Assembly: GCF_000381265.1 (NCBI RefSeq)
Contig: NZ_KB906272.1
Span: 48,434-112,433 of the forward strand
Reading direction: 5' to 3'
DNA from: Curvibacter lanceolatus ATCC 14669
GTDB taxonomy: Bacteria; Pseudomonadota; Gammaproteobacteria; Burkholderiales; Burkholderiaceae_C
DNA: 64,000 bases
A model generated the notes under the pieces. That model was not told the origin of the DNA. It saw only the letters and a list, made by a program, of their open reading frames with translations, and searched no databases. Of the stretch, positions 52,752 to 61,149 are shown in pieces. Position numbers and translations under genes: made by a program. Each line of letters opens with the position of its first letter. The first letter of the stretch is position 1.

Positions 52752-53171
52752 ATGCCCCCACGTTTTGTCCGCCACGCCAACGCCCATGCCACCCGCCCCA
52801 CCAGAACCTGGTTACGCCAAGGGCTCGCCGCCTTGCTCGGAGGCCTGCTATGCACGGGGGCGTGCGCCGAATTTATCGATGGCGCCGAACTCAATCGCTG
52901 GTCAGAGGCCTACGAGCGGCAGCGCCAGGGCCTTCAAAGCGCCAAGGATGGGCGCGACATCCTGATGTTCATGGGCTATGTCATGGGCGTCTGGGACGCC
53001 ACCCTGGGGGACCGCGACTTTCTGTGTACACCCGACGATTTTGCGTCAATGCAGATGTACCAGATCGTCGCCAAACACGTGCGCGATCACCCCGAGAAAT
53101 GGGGCCTGCCAGCCGACTACCTGATCCGCGAAGCCGCCCTGCGCACCTATCGCTGCAAAAACAAGAACTGA
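52752..53171 (+). CDS. Rap1a/Tai-family (immunity-like) secreted protein
   Basis: 139 aa from the ATG at 52752. A signal peptide (RTWLRQGLAALLGGLLCTGA) has probable cleavage near Ala39. The mature part matches the Rap1a/Tai pattern: FMGYVMGVWDATLGD, FLCTPDDFASMQMYQIVAKH, HPEKWGLPADYLIREAALRT and a final Cys (YRCKNKN). Proteins of this fold include periplasmic immunity proteins against type VI amidase effectors (Tai4, Rap1a), but many are orphans of unknown role. No T6SS or effector gene is nearby. Probably co-transcribed with the zinc-ribbon gene. A longer upstream frame is not coding. Confidence 0.78.
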   Translation: MPPRFVRHANAHATRPTRTWLRQGLAALLGGLLCTGACAEFIDGAELNRWSEAYERQRQGLQSAKDGRDILMFMGYVMGVWDATLGDRDFLCTPDDFASMQMYQIVAKHVRDHPEKWGLPADYLIREAALRTYRCKNKN

Positions 53172-53178
53172 ACCTGCC

Positions 53179-53811
53179 TCAGCGGGGTTCGGATTCAGGT
53201 GAAAACGCGCCGGGTTCGGCGCAGCCGGGTGTCGGTGCCAGCGAAGCCAGCACACCACGAACCTGATCAAGCACCTCGTCGGCCAGGGCGCGATCGGCCT
53301 TGACCACGCCGCGCGAGATCGCGTTGGCCCCGACAAAGGCGGCCACGAACACGCTGGCCAGCGCGGCCCGCTGGGCTGTATCCATCGTGTCAGGCAGCAC
53401 CGACTCGACGCCGGAACGGAACTCGACAAAGGCCTCGGCAAAGCTCTGGCTCAGTTGTTCGCCTTGGCGCCCGGTCTCACAGGCCGTGGCGATCAAGGGG
53501 CACCCGGCCTCCAGGTCGTCTCGCCGGCGTGGGTTGAGGTAGGCCTTGAGGTAGGTCTCCACATCGCGTTCCGCCCCGGGCCGTGGCGCATTGACCCGGT
53601 CAAAGCCCCGCCGGAATGCATGGCTGAAAGCCTGGGCCGCCAGGTCCTGCTTGTCGGCAAAGTGCTTGTACAGCGCACCGGGCGTCAAGCCCGCCTCCCG
53701 GCTCACCTCGGCCACGCCGATGCCGTCGATCCCGTGCTTCTTGAACAGCCTGCCGGCCGCATCCAGCAAGGCCTGCCGGTTTTGCTGCGCCTGCTCCTTG
53801 GTCACTTTCAT
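53179..53811 (-). CDS. TetR-family transcriptional repressor
   Basis: 210 aa, ATG at 53811 (MKVTKEQAQQNRQALLDAAG). The N-terminal TetR helix-turn-helix is KKHGIDGIGVAEVSREAGLT, PGALYKHFADKQDLAAQAF. The ligand domain is of the TetR_C type found with NemR/YxaF-like regulators, with one Cys at GCPLIATACE (Cys twice) that might sense electrophiles. Divergent from the MFS transporter gene, 130 bp apart, with a palindrome inside the transporter's promoter; repression of the transporter is inferred. Confidence 0.92.
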   Translation of the reverse strand: MKVTKEQAQQNRQALLDAAGRLFKKHGIDGIGVAEVSREAGLTPGALYKHFADKQDLAAQAFSHAFRRGFDRVNAPRPGAERDVETYLKAYLNPRRRDDLEAGCPLIATACETGRQGEQLSQSFAEAFVEFRSGVESVLPDTMDTAQRAALASVFVAAFVGANAISRGVVKADRALADEVLDQVRGVLASLAPTPGCAEPGAFSPESEPR

Positions 53812-53825
53812 GGCTGAACACCTCG

Positions 53826-53855
53826 TTGACACTTTTTGATATCGACCATTATCAT
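53826..53855 (+). promoter_or_regulatory. Promoter of the MFS gene with overlapping operator
   Basis: TTGACA (53826-53831), an 18-base spacer, then TATCAT (53850-53855). The inverted repeat TGATA-N8-TATCA (53837-53854) sits between and over the -10, ideally placed for repression by the divergent TetR protein. Confidence 0.6.
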
Positions 53856-53941
53856 AAACACCCTCAACCCACACAACCTGAAGCCAGCCGCCTCGCTCAA
53901 CCATCGGCGAAGCAGCCCTTCACCCTGAAGGACGCCACCGC

Positions 53942-55228
53942 ATGCTCGCACCCCGTCTGGCTTTGTATCTGAAACACCTGGGCATCCATTACGCCTGGGT
54001 GATCGCGGCACTGACTTTTCTGGCCATGCTGGTCACCTCGGCCGCCCTGGGGCTGCCCGGCGCCTTGATGCAGCCGCTGGGCCAGGAGTTTGGCTGGACC
54101 ACCACCGAGTTGTCATCGGTCTTTGCCATCCGTTTTGCACTGTATGGGCTGCTGGGGCCTTTTGCCGCCATGGTGCTGATGCGCTATGGCGTGTCGCGCA
54201 TGGTGGCCATTGCTGCGGCGGTGATCGCCAGCGCCTTGCTGCTGGGGGTGTTCATGCACAGCCTGGGGCAGGCCTTTGCGCTGTGGGGCCTGCTGCTGGG
54301 CGTGGGCACCGGCCTGACCGCCATGGTGCTGGGCGCCACGGTGGCCAACCGCTGGTTTGTGCAGCGCAAGGGCCTGGTGATGGGCCTGCTGGCCGGCAGC
54401 AGTGCCACCGGGCAGTTGGTGTTCCTGCCGCTGGTGGTCTGGCTCATCGAGCAATACGGCTGGCGTTGGGCCCTGGCCCCGGTGATCGCGGCCTCGCTGG
54501 GGGTGTTTGTGCTGATGCTGCTGTTCATGCGCGACCACCCGTCCGACCTGAAGCTCAATGCCTACGGCGCCCCCGCAGGTGAGCCCATCCAGCCCCCTGC
54601 AGCCAAAGCCGACTGGGGCCTGCCGCTGCGCACGCTGGCCAGCGCCTCCAGGGTGCCCTCGTTCTGGGTGCTCGCGGCCAGCTTCTTCATTTGCGGGCTG
54701 AGCACCAACGGCCTGATCCAGACCCATTTCATCTCGCTGTGCGGCGACAACGGCCTGGGGGCGGTGCCGGCTGCGTCGGTGCTGTCGATGATGGGGCTGT
54801 TCGACCTGGTGGGCACCACCCTGTCGGGCTACCTGTCTGACCGCTACGACAGCCGCAAGCTGCTGTTCTGGTACTACGGCTTGCGCGGGCTCTCGCTGTT
54901 CTGGCTGCCGTACTCCGAGTTCACCCTGGTCGGTCTGTCGATGTTTGCCGTGTTCTACGGGCTCGACTGGATTGCCACCGTACCGCCCACCGTGAAGCTG
55001 GCCGCCGCCGAGTTCGGCCCCGAACGCGCCAGCGTGGTCTTTGGCTGGGTCTTTGCCGCCCACCAGTTGGGGGCTGCTACCGCCACCTACGGCGCGGGGC
55101 TGTCGCGCTCGGTGCTCGCCTCGTACACCCCGGCCCTGTTCGTGGCCGGCGGGGCTTGCCTGATGGCGGCCGTGATCATCATGCGGCTGCAGCCTGCGGT
55201 CCCGCACGCCAGCAAACCCCAGCGCTGA
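53942..55228 (+). CDS. MFS transporter (monocarboxylate/oxalate-formate type)
   Basis: 428 aa with about twelve hydrophobic segments. It resembles the monocarboxylate/oxalate:formate branch of the major facilitator superfamily, for example the N-terminal HYAWVIAALTFLAMLVTSAA, RKGLVMGLLAGSSATGQL after helix 4 and GYLSDRYDSRKLLFWYYG in the central loop. Likely imports or exports a small organic anion. It is divergent from the TetR gene and 250 bp upstream of a tannase-like lipoprotein, so the substrate could be a phenolic acid, but this is only contextual. Confidence 0.9.
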   Translation: MLAPRLALYLKHLGIHYAWVIAALTFLAMLVTSAALGLPGALMQPLGQEFGWTTTELSSVFAIRFALYGLLGPFAAMVLMRYGVSRMVAIAAAVIASALLLGVFMHSLGQAFALWGLLLGVGTGLTAMVLGATVANRWFVQRKGLVMGLLAGSSATGQLVFLPLVVWLIEQYGWRWALAPVIAASLGVFVLMLLFMRDHPSDLKLNAYGAPAGEPIQPPAAKADWGLPLRTLASASRVPSFWVLAASFFICGLSTNGLIQTHFISLCGDNGLGAVPAASVLSMMGLFDLVGTTLSGYLSDRYDSRKLLFWYYGLRGLSLFWLPYSEFTLVGLSMFAVFYGLDWIATVPPTVKLAAAEFGPERASVVFGWVFAAHQLGAATATYGAGLSRSVLASYTPALFVAGGACLMAAVIIMRLQPAVPHASKPQR

Positions 55229-55320
55229 CCCCCGGTTAGGCCAGCGGCAGCGCCCCCGCACCAGGGCCGATCCTGCCCCCCACCCCGGCGCGATAACCAA
55301 GGGAGTTCACGCCCACTGTT

Positions 55321-55349
55321 TCGGCATCTTTTCAGATGTTCGGCATCTC
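55321..55349. repeat. Direct repeat upstream of the tannase-like gene
   Basis: TTCGGCATCT at 55321-55330 and 55340-55349 (19 bp apart). The second copy lies within the small inverted repeat AGATG-ttcgg-CATCT. Position 130 bp before the start codon makes it a candidate regulator site. Confidence 0.5.
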
Positions 55350-55478
55350 TCAAGAATCCGTCCACTTGCAGGGCACAAGCACCCGAGCAAGAAGACGGAG
55401 AGCACACCAGCGGCCAGCCCCACCCGGGCCCGCCCTGGGCCGTGATGCCCGACCACCACAACATCTGAAGAGACAAAC

Positions 55479-57350
55479 ATGACCCAGCACTTTCCCTTGC
55501 GCACCCTGGCCGGCACCGTCGCGGCCCTCACGGCCGCCGGCATCCTGACCGCCTGTGGTGGCGGCGGTGGCGGTGGCGGCAGCAGCTTGTTCGGCGGCGT
55601 CTACGACAGCCAACTGGCCTTCGACAAGTCCAAATACACGACCATCACCGTCACCCTCGACGGCGTGAGCACGCCGGTGCGCTGGTACCGCGAGGTCTGC
55701 TATGTCGCCAAGCCCATGCAGTTGGCGCCTACGCAATCTGCCGGTGCGGTCGACAACCTGACCTGCGGCTACCAGAACATGAACATCTTTGTGCGTGAGG
55801 TTGATGCCGCCCGGCAGGACAACGCCATCTTGCTGAACGTCAACAACGCCGGCTGGCTGGCCAGCTACCAAGGGGGCAAGGGGGGCTGGAACGGCACGGA
55901 CGCGATCACCAGCGCCAACTACAGCGGCGCCGACATCGTGAACGGCGGCAGCTACGTCAGCAACAGCGACACCGACAAAAAAGGCGCTGCGCTGGCGCGT
56001 GGCTTTGTGTACGTCAACATGGCGTCGCGCAGCCGGGGCGCGCTGGCACCCGCGGGCGTCTACACCGACGGCCTCTACCAGGGCAAGGCACCGGCTGCCA
56101 TCGTGGATGCCAAGGCTGCCGTGCGCTACCTTCGCCTCAACGACAGCCTGATGCCCGGCAATGCCAGCCGCATCGTGGTCAACGGCACCAGTGGCGGTGG
56201 CGCCCAGAGCACCCAACTCGGTGCCACCGGCGACAGCACCGACTACCTGCCCTACCTCAAGGCCGTGGGTGCCGCGGGCATCGACCTCAATGGCAACAGC
56301 ACCACCCTCAGCGACAAGGTCTACGCCATCGTGGCCTACTGCCCGATCCAGGACTTGGGCAGCGCCGACCTGGCCTACGAGTGGATGTTCAACGTGCTCA
56401 ACACCCGCAGCCTGGTGTCGGCAGACCAAAAGACTGGACTGATCGTGGATGCCAACGGCAATGAACTGGTGCGCGCCTCCAACCCCGACCCCAGCGGCAG
56501 CGCCACCCTCATGAACAAGTTTGTCGCCTACCAGGCCAGCCTGGGCCTGAAGAACGACGATGGCAGCGCACTGACCACCGACAACATGCTGGCCGCCCTG
56601 CAAAACGAGATCACGAAAGCGGCGAGTGCCTACGTCAAGTCGGGCAAGACCTTGGTTGCCTACAACGCCAACGGCAGCGCAGCGGCCAATGGCGTGGCCG
56701 GCGGCAGCGGCACCCTGTACTACAAGAACGACTTCATCAATGTGGATGCCAGCGGTGCCGTCACGTTCTTCAACTTTTCGAACTACCTGAAGTTCGTCGC
56801 CAAGCAAGCCCGCCTCAAGGCCGTACCGGCCTTCGACCAACTGGGCCAGACCCCGGCCCTGGCCACCACCGCGACCAGCGACACCACCAAGGCCGGCGCC
56901 ACCATCTACGGCAACTACAGCGGCGGTGAATCCAATCTGTTCGGCACGGCGGCCCAGGTGTACTCCAACTTCACCGAGTACGCCTGGAACAACAACAACG
57001 GCGGCGACGCCATCAACGCGGCGCAAAGCAACGTGGGCCTGAAAAGCACCGGCTACACCTGGGCCAACAACCCGCAACAGGCCTACCTGCTGAACCAGTA
57101 CAAGCTGATCAACGCCCTGCCCTACATCGGCAAGACCGACGGCATCACCCCCCACTGGCGCATCCGCGTAGGCGCACGCGATCGCGACACCTCCTTCACC
57201 GTGGCCTACAACATCAGCCGCGCCCTCAAGGCCGACACCAAGGTCAAGAACGTGGACTACGCCCTGTTCTGGGACCAGGGCCACGCAGGCAACTACGACG
57301 TGCAGGACGCTTTCAGCTGGATTGACCAGCGGCTGGCGACAGGGAACTGA
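55479..57350 (+). CDS. Tannase-like (subtype B) esterase lipoprotein
   Basis: 623 aa alpha/beta-hydrolase exported as a lipoprotein. The lipobox LTAC has Cys26, followed by a run of eight Gly. The body follows the Lactobacillus TanLp tannase layout: AVRYLRLNDSLMPGNASRIV, NGTSGGGA with nucleophile Ser238, YCPIQDLGSADLAYEW, PHWRIRVGARDRDTSF with acidic residues Asp568/Asp570, and DQGHAGNYDVQDAFSWID with His602. Tannases cleave gallate or other phenolic esters. Several Gly/Asn/Thr-rich insertions make it longer than TanLp. Surface location and no linked gallate genes leave the substrate open. Ribosome site gaagagac precedes the ATG. Confidence 0.87.
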   Translation: MTQHFPLRTLAGTVAALTAAGILTACGGGGGGGGSSLFGGVYDSQLAFDKSKYTTITVTLDGVSTPVRWYREVCYVAKPMQLAPTQSAGAVDNLTCGYQNMNIFVREVDAARQDNAILLNVNNAGWLASYQGGKGGWNGTDAITSANYSGADIVNGGSYVSNSDTDKKGAALARGFVYVNMASRSRGALAPAGVYTDGLYQGKAPAAIVDAKAAVRYLRLNDSLMPGNASRIVVNGTSGGGAQSTQLGATGDSTDYLPYLKAVGAAGIDLNGNSTTLSDKVYAIVAYCPIQDLGSADLAYEWMFNVLNTRSLVSADQKTGLIVDANGNELVRASNPDPSGSATLMNKFVAYQASLGLKNDDGSALTTDNMLAALQNEITKAASAYVKSGKTLVAYNANGSAAANGVAGGSGTLYYKNDFINVDASGAVTFFNFSNYLKFVAKQARLKAVPAFDQLGQTPALATTATSDTTKAGATIYGNYSGGESNLFGTAAQVYSNFTEYAWNNNNGGDAINAAQSNVGLKSTGYTWANNPQQAYLLNQYKLINALPYIGKTDGITPHWRIRVGARDRDTSFTVAYNISRALKADTKVKNVDYALFWDQGHAGNYDVQDAFSWIDQRLATGN

Positions 57351-57505
57351 GGCTGGAGTGCGGCGGAGCAACTCAGCCAGGCCGTTGATGGGCCCGGGGC
57401 GCCAGCCAGCCCCGGCCAAATCGTGACCAAGTAGCCGCCCTGGACGTTGCCCTGCCACCCCATCCGTCCAAGCAACTTACAAATCGCCTTACACGGCCCA
57501 CCCAA

Positions 57506-57540
57506 GAAAAAACCGCGCTACCTATTCGATAGCGCGGTTT
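57506..57540 (-). terminator. Intrinsic terminator of the truncated tRNA gene
   Basis: Stem AAACCGCGCTA / TAGCGCGGTTT (57510-57520 with 57530-57540) with a nine-base loop. It is followed on the minus strand by a T-run (aaaaaa at 57507-57512). It reads away from the tRNA 3' fragment at 57553, so it is the original tRNA terminator left in place. Confidence 0.85.
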
Positions 57541-57552
57541 CCTTATCTAGCT

Positions 57553-57603
57553 TGGTAGGGCGTGAGGGACTTGAACCCGCGACCAAAGGATTATGAGTCC
57601 CGC
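57553..57603 (-). pseudogene. 3' half of a CAU-anticodon tRNA gene (integration site remnant)
   Basis: On the minus strand the fragment runs from GGGACTCATAATCC (anticodon arm, loop CTCATAA, anticodon CAT, so tRNA-Met or lysidine tRNA-Ile) through the variable loop and T loop TTCAAGT to an encoded CCA at 57553. The D arm and 5' acceptor half are absent; upstream sequence (ctatacctgtgttgat) is unrelated. The T stem has one mismatch. Tyrosine recombinases often use tRNA 3' ends as attB; a recombinase gene starts about 180 bp away. This is therefore a probable att junction, with the intact tRNA expected at the other end of the element. Confidence 0.75.
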
Positions 57604-57740
57604 TATACCTGTGTTGATAGGCATTCCAATAGATTGATGATATCTATAAAAATCAACACCTTACAAGAAACACCTCATCTAAAGCACAAAATTTTTGTTG
57701 ATCAATATTCCGCAAAATTGCTGTATTCTGGCTACACAGT

Positions 57741-57764
57741 GGCTACACGGAACGCCGTGTAGCC
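57741..57764. promoter_or_regulatory. Perfect hairpin just upstream of the integrase start
   Basis: GGCTACACGG-aacg-CCGTGTAGCC, a ten-base perfect inverted repeat ending 22 bp before the ATG. An extra direct copy of GGCTACAC lies at 57730-57737. Possible operator, recombinase accessory site or mRNA structure limiting integrase expression. Confidence 0.6.
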
Positions 57765-57786
57765 AAACACAGCAGGAATCTTCAAC

Positions 57787-59106
57787 ATGGCTCGCCCTAG
57801 AAACAATGAAGCGCCCGACCTGAGCAAGCGCATCAATCTCACAGTCGGAGTCATCGAGCGACTCACTTGCCGAACAGACCAAAAAGCACAGGCCTTCCTC
57901 CGCGACTCGGAGGTCCCGGGCTTGAGGGTCAGGGTCACCAACACCGGTGCCAAATCTTTCGTCTTCGAGGCCAAACTAGACCGTCAGACCATCCGTCGAA
58001 CGATCGGCGACGTGAAGACATGGACTATCGACCAGGCAAGAGCCGAGGCGCGCCGTCTGGCGGTCACATTGGACAACGGTGACGATCCGCGAGAACTTGC
58101 TCGTCAACGCGAGGCAGAAAAGGCGAAGCAAAAGGCTGCAGCGGTAACTCTTGCGACCACCGCGCAAGAAGCCTGGACAACCTACATCGAGGAGCGCAGT
58201 CCGCTCTGGGGAGAACACCATCGCAACGATCACCAACGGTTGAGCAAAGCAGGTGGCATCGCAGCATCCCGCGGCACCCGCGGCAGAGGCATTACCCAAC
58301 CTGGCCCTTTGTTTGATCTCTTGGCTCGCCCACTCAGGACCTTGGACAGTGCGACCATCGAGAACTGGGCAAAAAACGAAGCAACGACTCGCCCCACAAC
58401 AGCTCGGTTGGCATGGCGCCTTCTAAGAGCCTTTCTCGCTTGGTGCGCCGAACACCCAGAGTTCTCCGCTCTGGTCTCGGAACGCAATCCAGCAAAGACA
58501 AAGAAGGCAAGAGAGGCACTCGGCAAACCCGGCGTCAAACAAGATGCACTCTTACGCGAACAACTGCCGGCGTGGTTCGAGGCTGTCCGAGGGATGAGTG
58601 GAGCAGCACCGGCGGCTTACCTACAAACTATGCTGTTGACGGGCGCTCGACCGGGTGAAATTCGGTCACTGCAATGGAAAGACCTCGACACCAAGTGGAA
58701 CAGCCTAACGATCCGTGACAAGGTAGAGGGTGAGCGATTGATACCGTTGACGCCGTATGTCCGAACCCTCCTGGAGGCGCTTCCGCGCCGCAGTGACTTC
58801 GTTTTCGCCAGCGGCAAAGTGGATGGCATCCCCATGTCCGAGCCCAGCAACGCGCATGACAAAGCCTGTGCAGCCGCAGGTATCGAGGATTTGACTTTGC
58901 ATGGCCTTCGCCGCTCGTTCAGATCTCTCACCGAGTGGCTGGACATCCCTGCAGGGGTTGTTGCCCAGATCATGGGCCACAAGCCAAGTGCCACAGCAGA
59001 AAAGCACTACACAGTGCGCCCGCTCGATCTGTTGCGGGTTCATCACGAGCGTATCGAGTCGTGGATTCTTGAACAAGGTAAGGTGAAAGCGCCCAATCCG
59101 GCTTAA
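57787..59106 (+). CDS. Tyrosine recombinase/integrase (phage-type)
   Basis: 439 aa. The N-terminal arm-binding domain resembles DUF4102-type integrases (VPGLRVRVTNTGAKSFVFEA; RRTIGDVKTWTIDQARAEAR). A SAM-like core-binding domain is followed by the catalytic domain, which shows the Arg (LTGARPGEIRSLQW), a Lys-containing beta hairpin, HGLRR (His-x-x-Arg), GHKPSATAEKHY with His and the nucleophile Tyr. All catalytic residues are therefore present and the protein looks functional. It reads away from the tRNA fragment. Base and codon use is less GC-extreme than in the genes to the left. Confidence 0.93.
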   Translation: MARPRNNEAPDLSKRINLTVGVIERLTCRTDQKAQAFLRDSEVPGLRVRVTNTGAKSFVFEAKLDRQTIRRTIGDVKTWTIDQARAEARRLAVTLDNGDDPRELARQREAEKAKQKAAAVTLATTAQEAWTTYIEERSPLWGEHHRNDHQRLSKAGGIAASRGTRGRGITQPGPLFDLLARPLRTLDSATIENWAKNEATTRPTTARLAWRLLRAFLAWCAEHPEFSALVSERNPAKTKKAREALGKPGVKQDALLREQLPAWFEAVRGMSGAAPAAYLQTMLLTGARPGEIRSLQWKDLDTKWNSLTIRDKVEGERLIPLTPYVRTLLEALPRRSDFVFASGKVDGIPMSEPSNAHDKACAAAGIEDLTLHGLRRSFRSLTEWLDIPAGVVAQIMGHKPSATAEKHYTVRPLDLLRVHHERIESWILEQGKVKAPNPA

Positions 59107-59541
59107 CTCGGCGCCCCGGATCATCGCGTCCCTGGCAGCCCAAATCGGACGGCCAAACGTCAGCACGGCACTGTTGGGACAGAGTGGCAGAGGATGCCCC
59201 CTAACAAAACCCGAGGCATGTTGGAACCGGCTCGAGTGTCCCCTCAATGTAGGTGGCCACGGGACGAGAAGACTCAGCAGGCGAGATCATGATCATTCTG
59301 TCCTGTAGCCGCCCCTGACGCAGCCACCGCGACTCCGTCAAGGCCGACATCGTTGTCGCCAGCAAAGCCACGAAGTTTCCACCGCGAAGGCGGCCTTCGC
59401 CAACAGCCTCATTGTCAACCTCGTGTGTCGCCGGGTGTGAGCGCCGACCTGCCCGCCCAAAACAGCAATTCTTGCTCTAGGGGGTAAAACTTTTTAATAA
59501 CATACAATATACAATATACTTTTACACGCAGGACTTCCGCA
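59107..59541. other. Non-coding stretch between integrase and acyl-CoA ligase
   Basis: No convincing gene. Composition shifts from mixed to AT-rich in the last 80 bp, where the ligase promoter should lie. Short tandem copies of ATACAAT lie at 59502-59519. The first 300 bp carry no recognisable domain in any frame and may be decayed element DNA. Confidence 0.5.
59502..59519. repeat. Tandem ATACAAT repeat before the acyl-CoA ligase operon
   Basis: ATACAAT-ATACAAT-ATAC (7-bp unit, about 2.6 copies) ends 22 bp before the ligase ATG. It overlaps TACAAT hexamers that could act as -10 elements, and the TTGTAT core is of the kind bound by GntR/FadR-type acyl-CoA regulators. Confidence 0.55.
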
Positions 59542-61149
59542 ATGCCCACCCATCCTTGGCTCCCAACCCCAAACCAAAGACACCTCATTGCGCTGCTGAA
59601 ACATCGCGTCGAAACGATGCCAGGCACTGTTTTACTGGCACACGGTGACAAAAAACATACTGCAGAAGACCTGCTTGCAGCAGGCCGAGAGTTCAGCCAA
59701 GCGTTCAGTGCCAAAGGCCTGCGCACCGGCGATCGCGTGGCGCTTCAATGCACCAACCGCCCCGAGTTCATCGCAGTATTGGTTGGATGCGCTTTGTCTG
59801 GCCTGGTACTGGTCCCCGTCAATACGGCATCCCGCGGTTCGCAACTTGCCTACTACCTGAAGAACTCCCGCGCCCGCGTTTTCATCACCGAGACGGCCCT
59901 GCTGAACCAGATCGCCAGTGCGCAGTTTGCAGAGGCCGCCAGCCTGGAGAACCTGGAAGCCATCTGGTCACTGGACGGCGGCGACACGAATAACGAGCTG
60001 CCGCAGGTGACGGCTTTCCACGACGCGCCTCGCGCACAGGTGCAACCAGCCAATCCGGGCCATGCCACCGATGCCGCGGTGGTGATCTACACCTCTGGAA
60101 CCTCGGGTCCCTCGAAAGGCGTCATCTGCTCCCACGCTCAGCTTTACTGGTGGGGACACCACTCTATTCTGAACATCGGTGTGAACGCAAAGGACGTTCT
60201 GTACACCTGCCTGCCACTGTTCCACATCAATGCCCTCAACACCTTTTACCAAGCCCTCCTGTCGGGAGGACGCATGGTGATTGGGGCCAAGTTCTCGGTA
60301 TCCCGCTTCTTCAATGACCTGATCGCCGCGGAGGCCACCGTGACCTTTTTGCTGGGCGCTATGGTGCCCATGCTGTTGTCACGCGACACCGACGCATCAG
60401 AGCGCGCTCACCAAGTGCGTGTGGCCCTGGCACCGGGGGCGCTAGCACTGCACTACGAACAGTTTGTGGAGCGCACGGGCATCCAGGTACTAGATGGCTT
60501 CGGCTCAACCGAGTCCAACTTTGTGATCTGCACGCCGCTCGACCAACCCCGCCCCGGTTGGATGGGCAAAGTTGCAGCGGGCTTTCAGGCCCGCGTGGTC
60601 GACGAGTTCGACAACGAAGTTCCGCACGGGACGCCTGGCGAGTTGGTTCTGCGCAACGATGAACCCTTCGCGTTCGCCTCGGGCTACTTCGAGATGCCCG
60701 AAAAGACCGGTGAAGCCTGGCGTAACCTTTGGTTCCACACCGGCGATCGCGTGCTGCGCGACGAAGATGGCTACTTCCGCTTCCTGGATCGCATGAAGGA
60801 CAGTATTCGCCGCCGCGGCGAAAACATCTCGTCCTTTGAAGTCGAACAAGTTGTCAGCGCCCACCCGGCCGTGGCCGAAGTGGCCGCGTTTGCCGTGCCG
60901 TCAGAACTGGCTGAAGACGAGGTGATGTGCGCGGTCGTGCTGCGCGACGGTGAGGCCATCGAACCGATTTCACTGATCCAGTGGTGCGAACCACGCCTGC
61001 CGTACTTCGCGATCCCACGGTTCCTGCGGTATCAAAAGGAGCTGCCCAAAACTGAAAACGGCAAGGTGCAAAAGTACAAGCTGCGCGCCGAGGGTCGCAC
61101 CGCCGACACCTGGGACCTCGCCACCACGGGCCATGTGATCCAACGATGA
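59542..61149 (+). CDS. AMP-forming acyl-CoA ligase (CaiC-like)
   Basis: 535 aa adenylate-forming enzyme. Phosphate loop YTSGTSGPSKGVICSH, the adenine-binding GFGSTESNFVICTPL, the hinge region LWFHTGDRVLRDEDGYFRFL and DRMKDSIRRRGENISSFEVE, and the C-terminal Lys in PKTENGKVQKYKL are present. It activates a carboxylic acid to its CoA ester; nearest well-known relatives are carnitine/crotonobetaine-CoA ligases. First gene of an operon; its stop overlaps the thiolase start (ATGA). Lies inside the region bounded by the integrase. Confidence 0.92.
   Translation: MPTHPWLPTPNQRHLIALLKHRVETMPGTVLLAHGDKKHTAEDLLAAGREFSQAFSAKGLRTGDRVALQCTNRPEFIAVLVGCALSGLVLVPVNTASRGSQLAYYLKNSRARVFITETALLNQIASAQFAEAASLENLEAIWSLDGGDTNNELPQVTAFHDAPRAQVQPANPGHATDAAVVIYTSGTSGPSKGVICSHAQLYWWGHHSILNIGVNAKDVLYTCLPLFHINALNTFYQALLSGGRMVIGAKFSVSRFFNDLIAAEATVTFLLGAMVPMLLSRDTDASERAHQVRVALAPGALALHYEQFVERTGIQVLDGFGSTESNFVICTPLDQPRPGWMGKVAAGFQARVVDEFDNEVPHGTPGELVLRNDEPFAFASGYFEMPEKTGEAWRNLWFHTGDRVLRDEDGYFRFLDRMKDSIRRRGENISSFEVEQVVSAHPAVAEVAAFAVPSELAEDEVMCAVVLRDGEAIEPISLIQWCEPRLPYFAIPRFLRYQKELPKTENGKVQKYKLRAEGRTADTWDLATTGHVIQR

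Noticed and set aside
55350..57458. 702-codon open frame antisense to the tannase-like gene
   Set aside because: No domains; the sense frame has a lipobox and catalytic triad.
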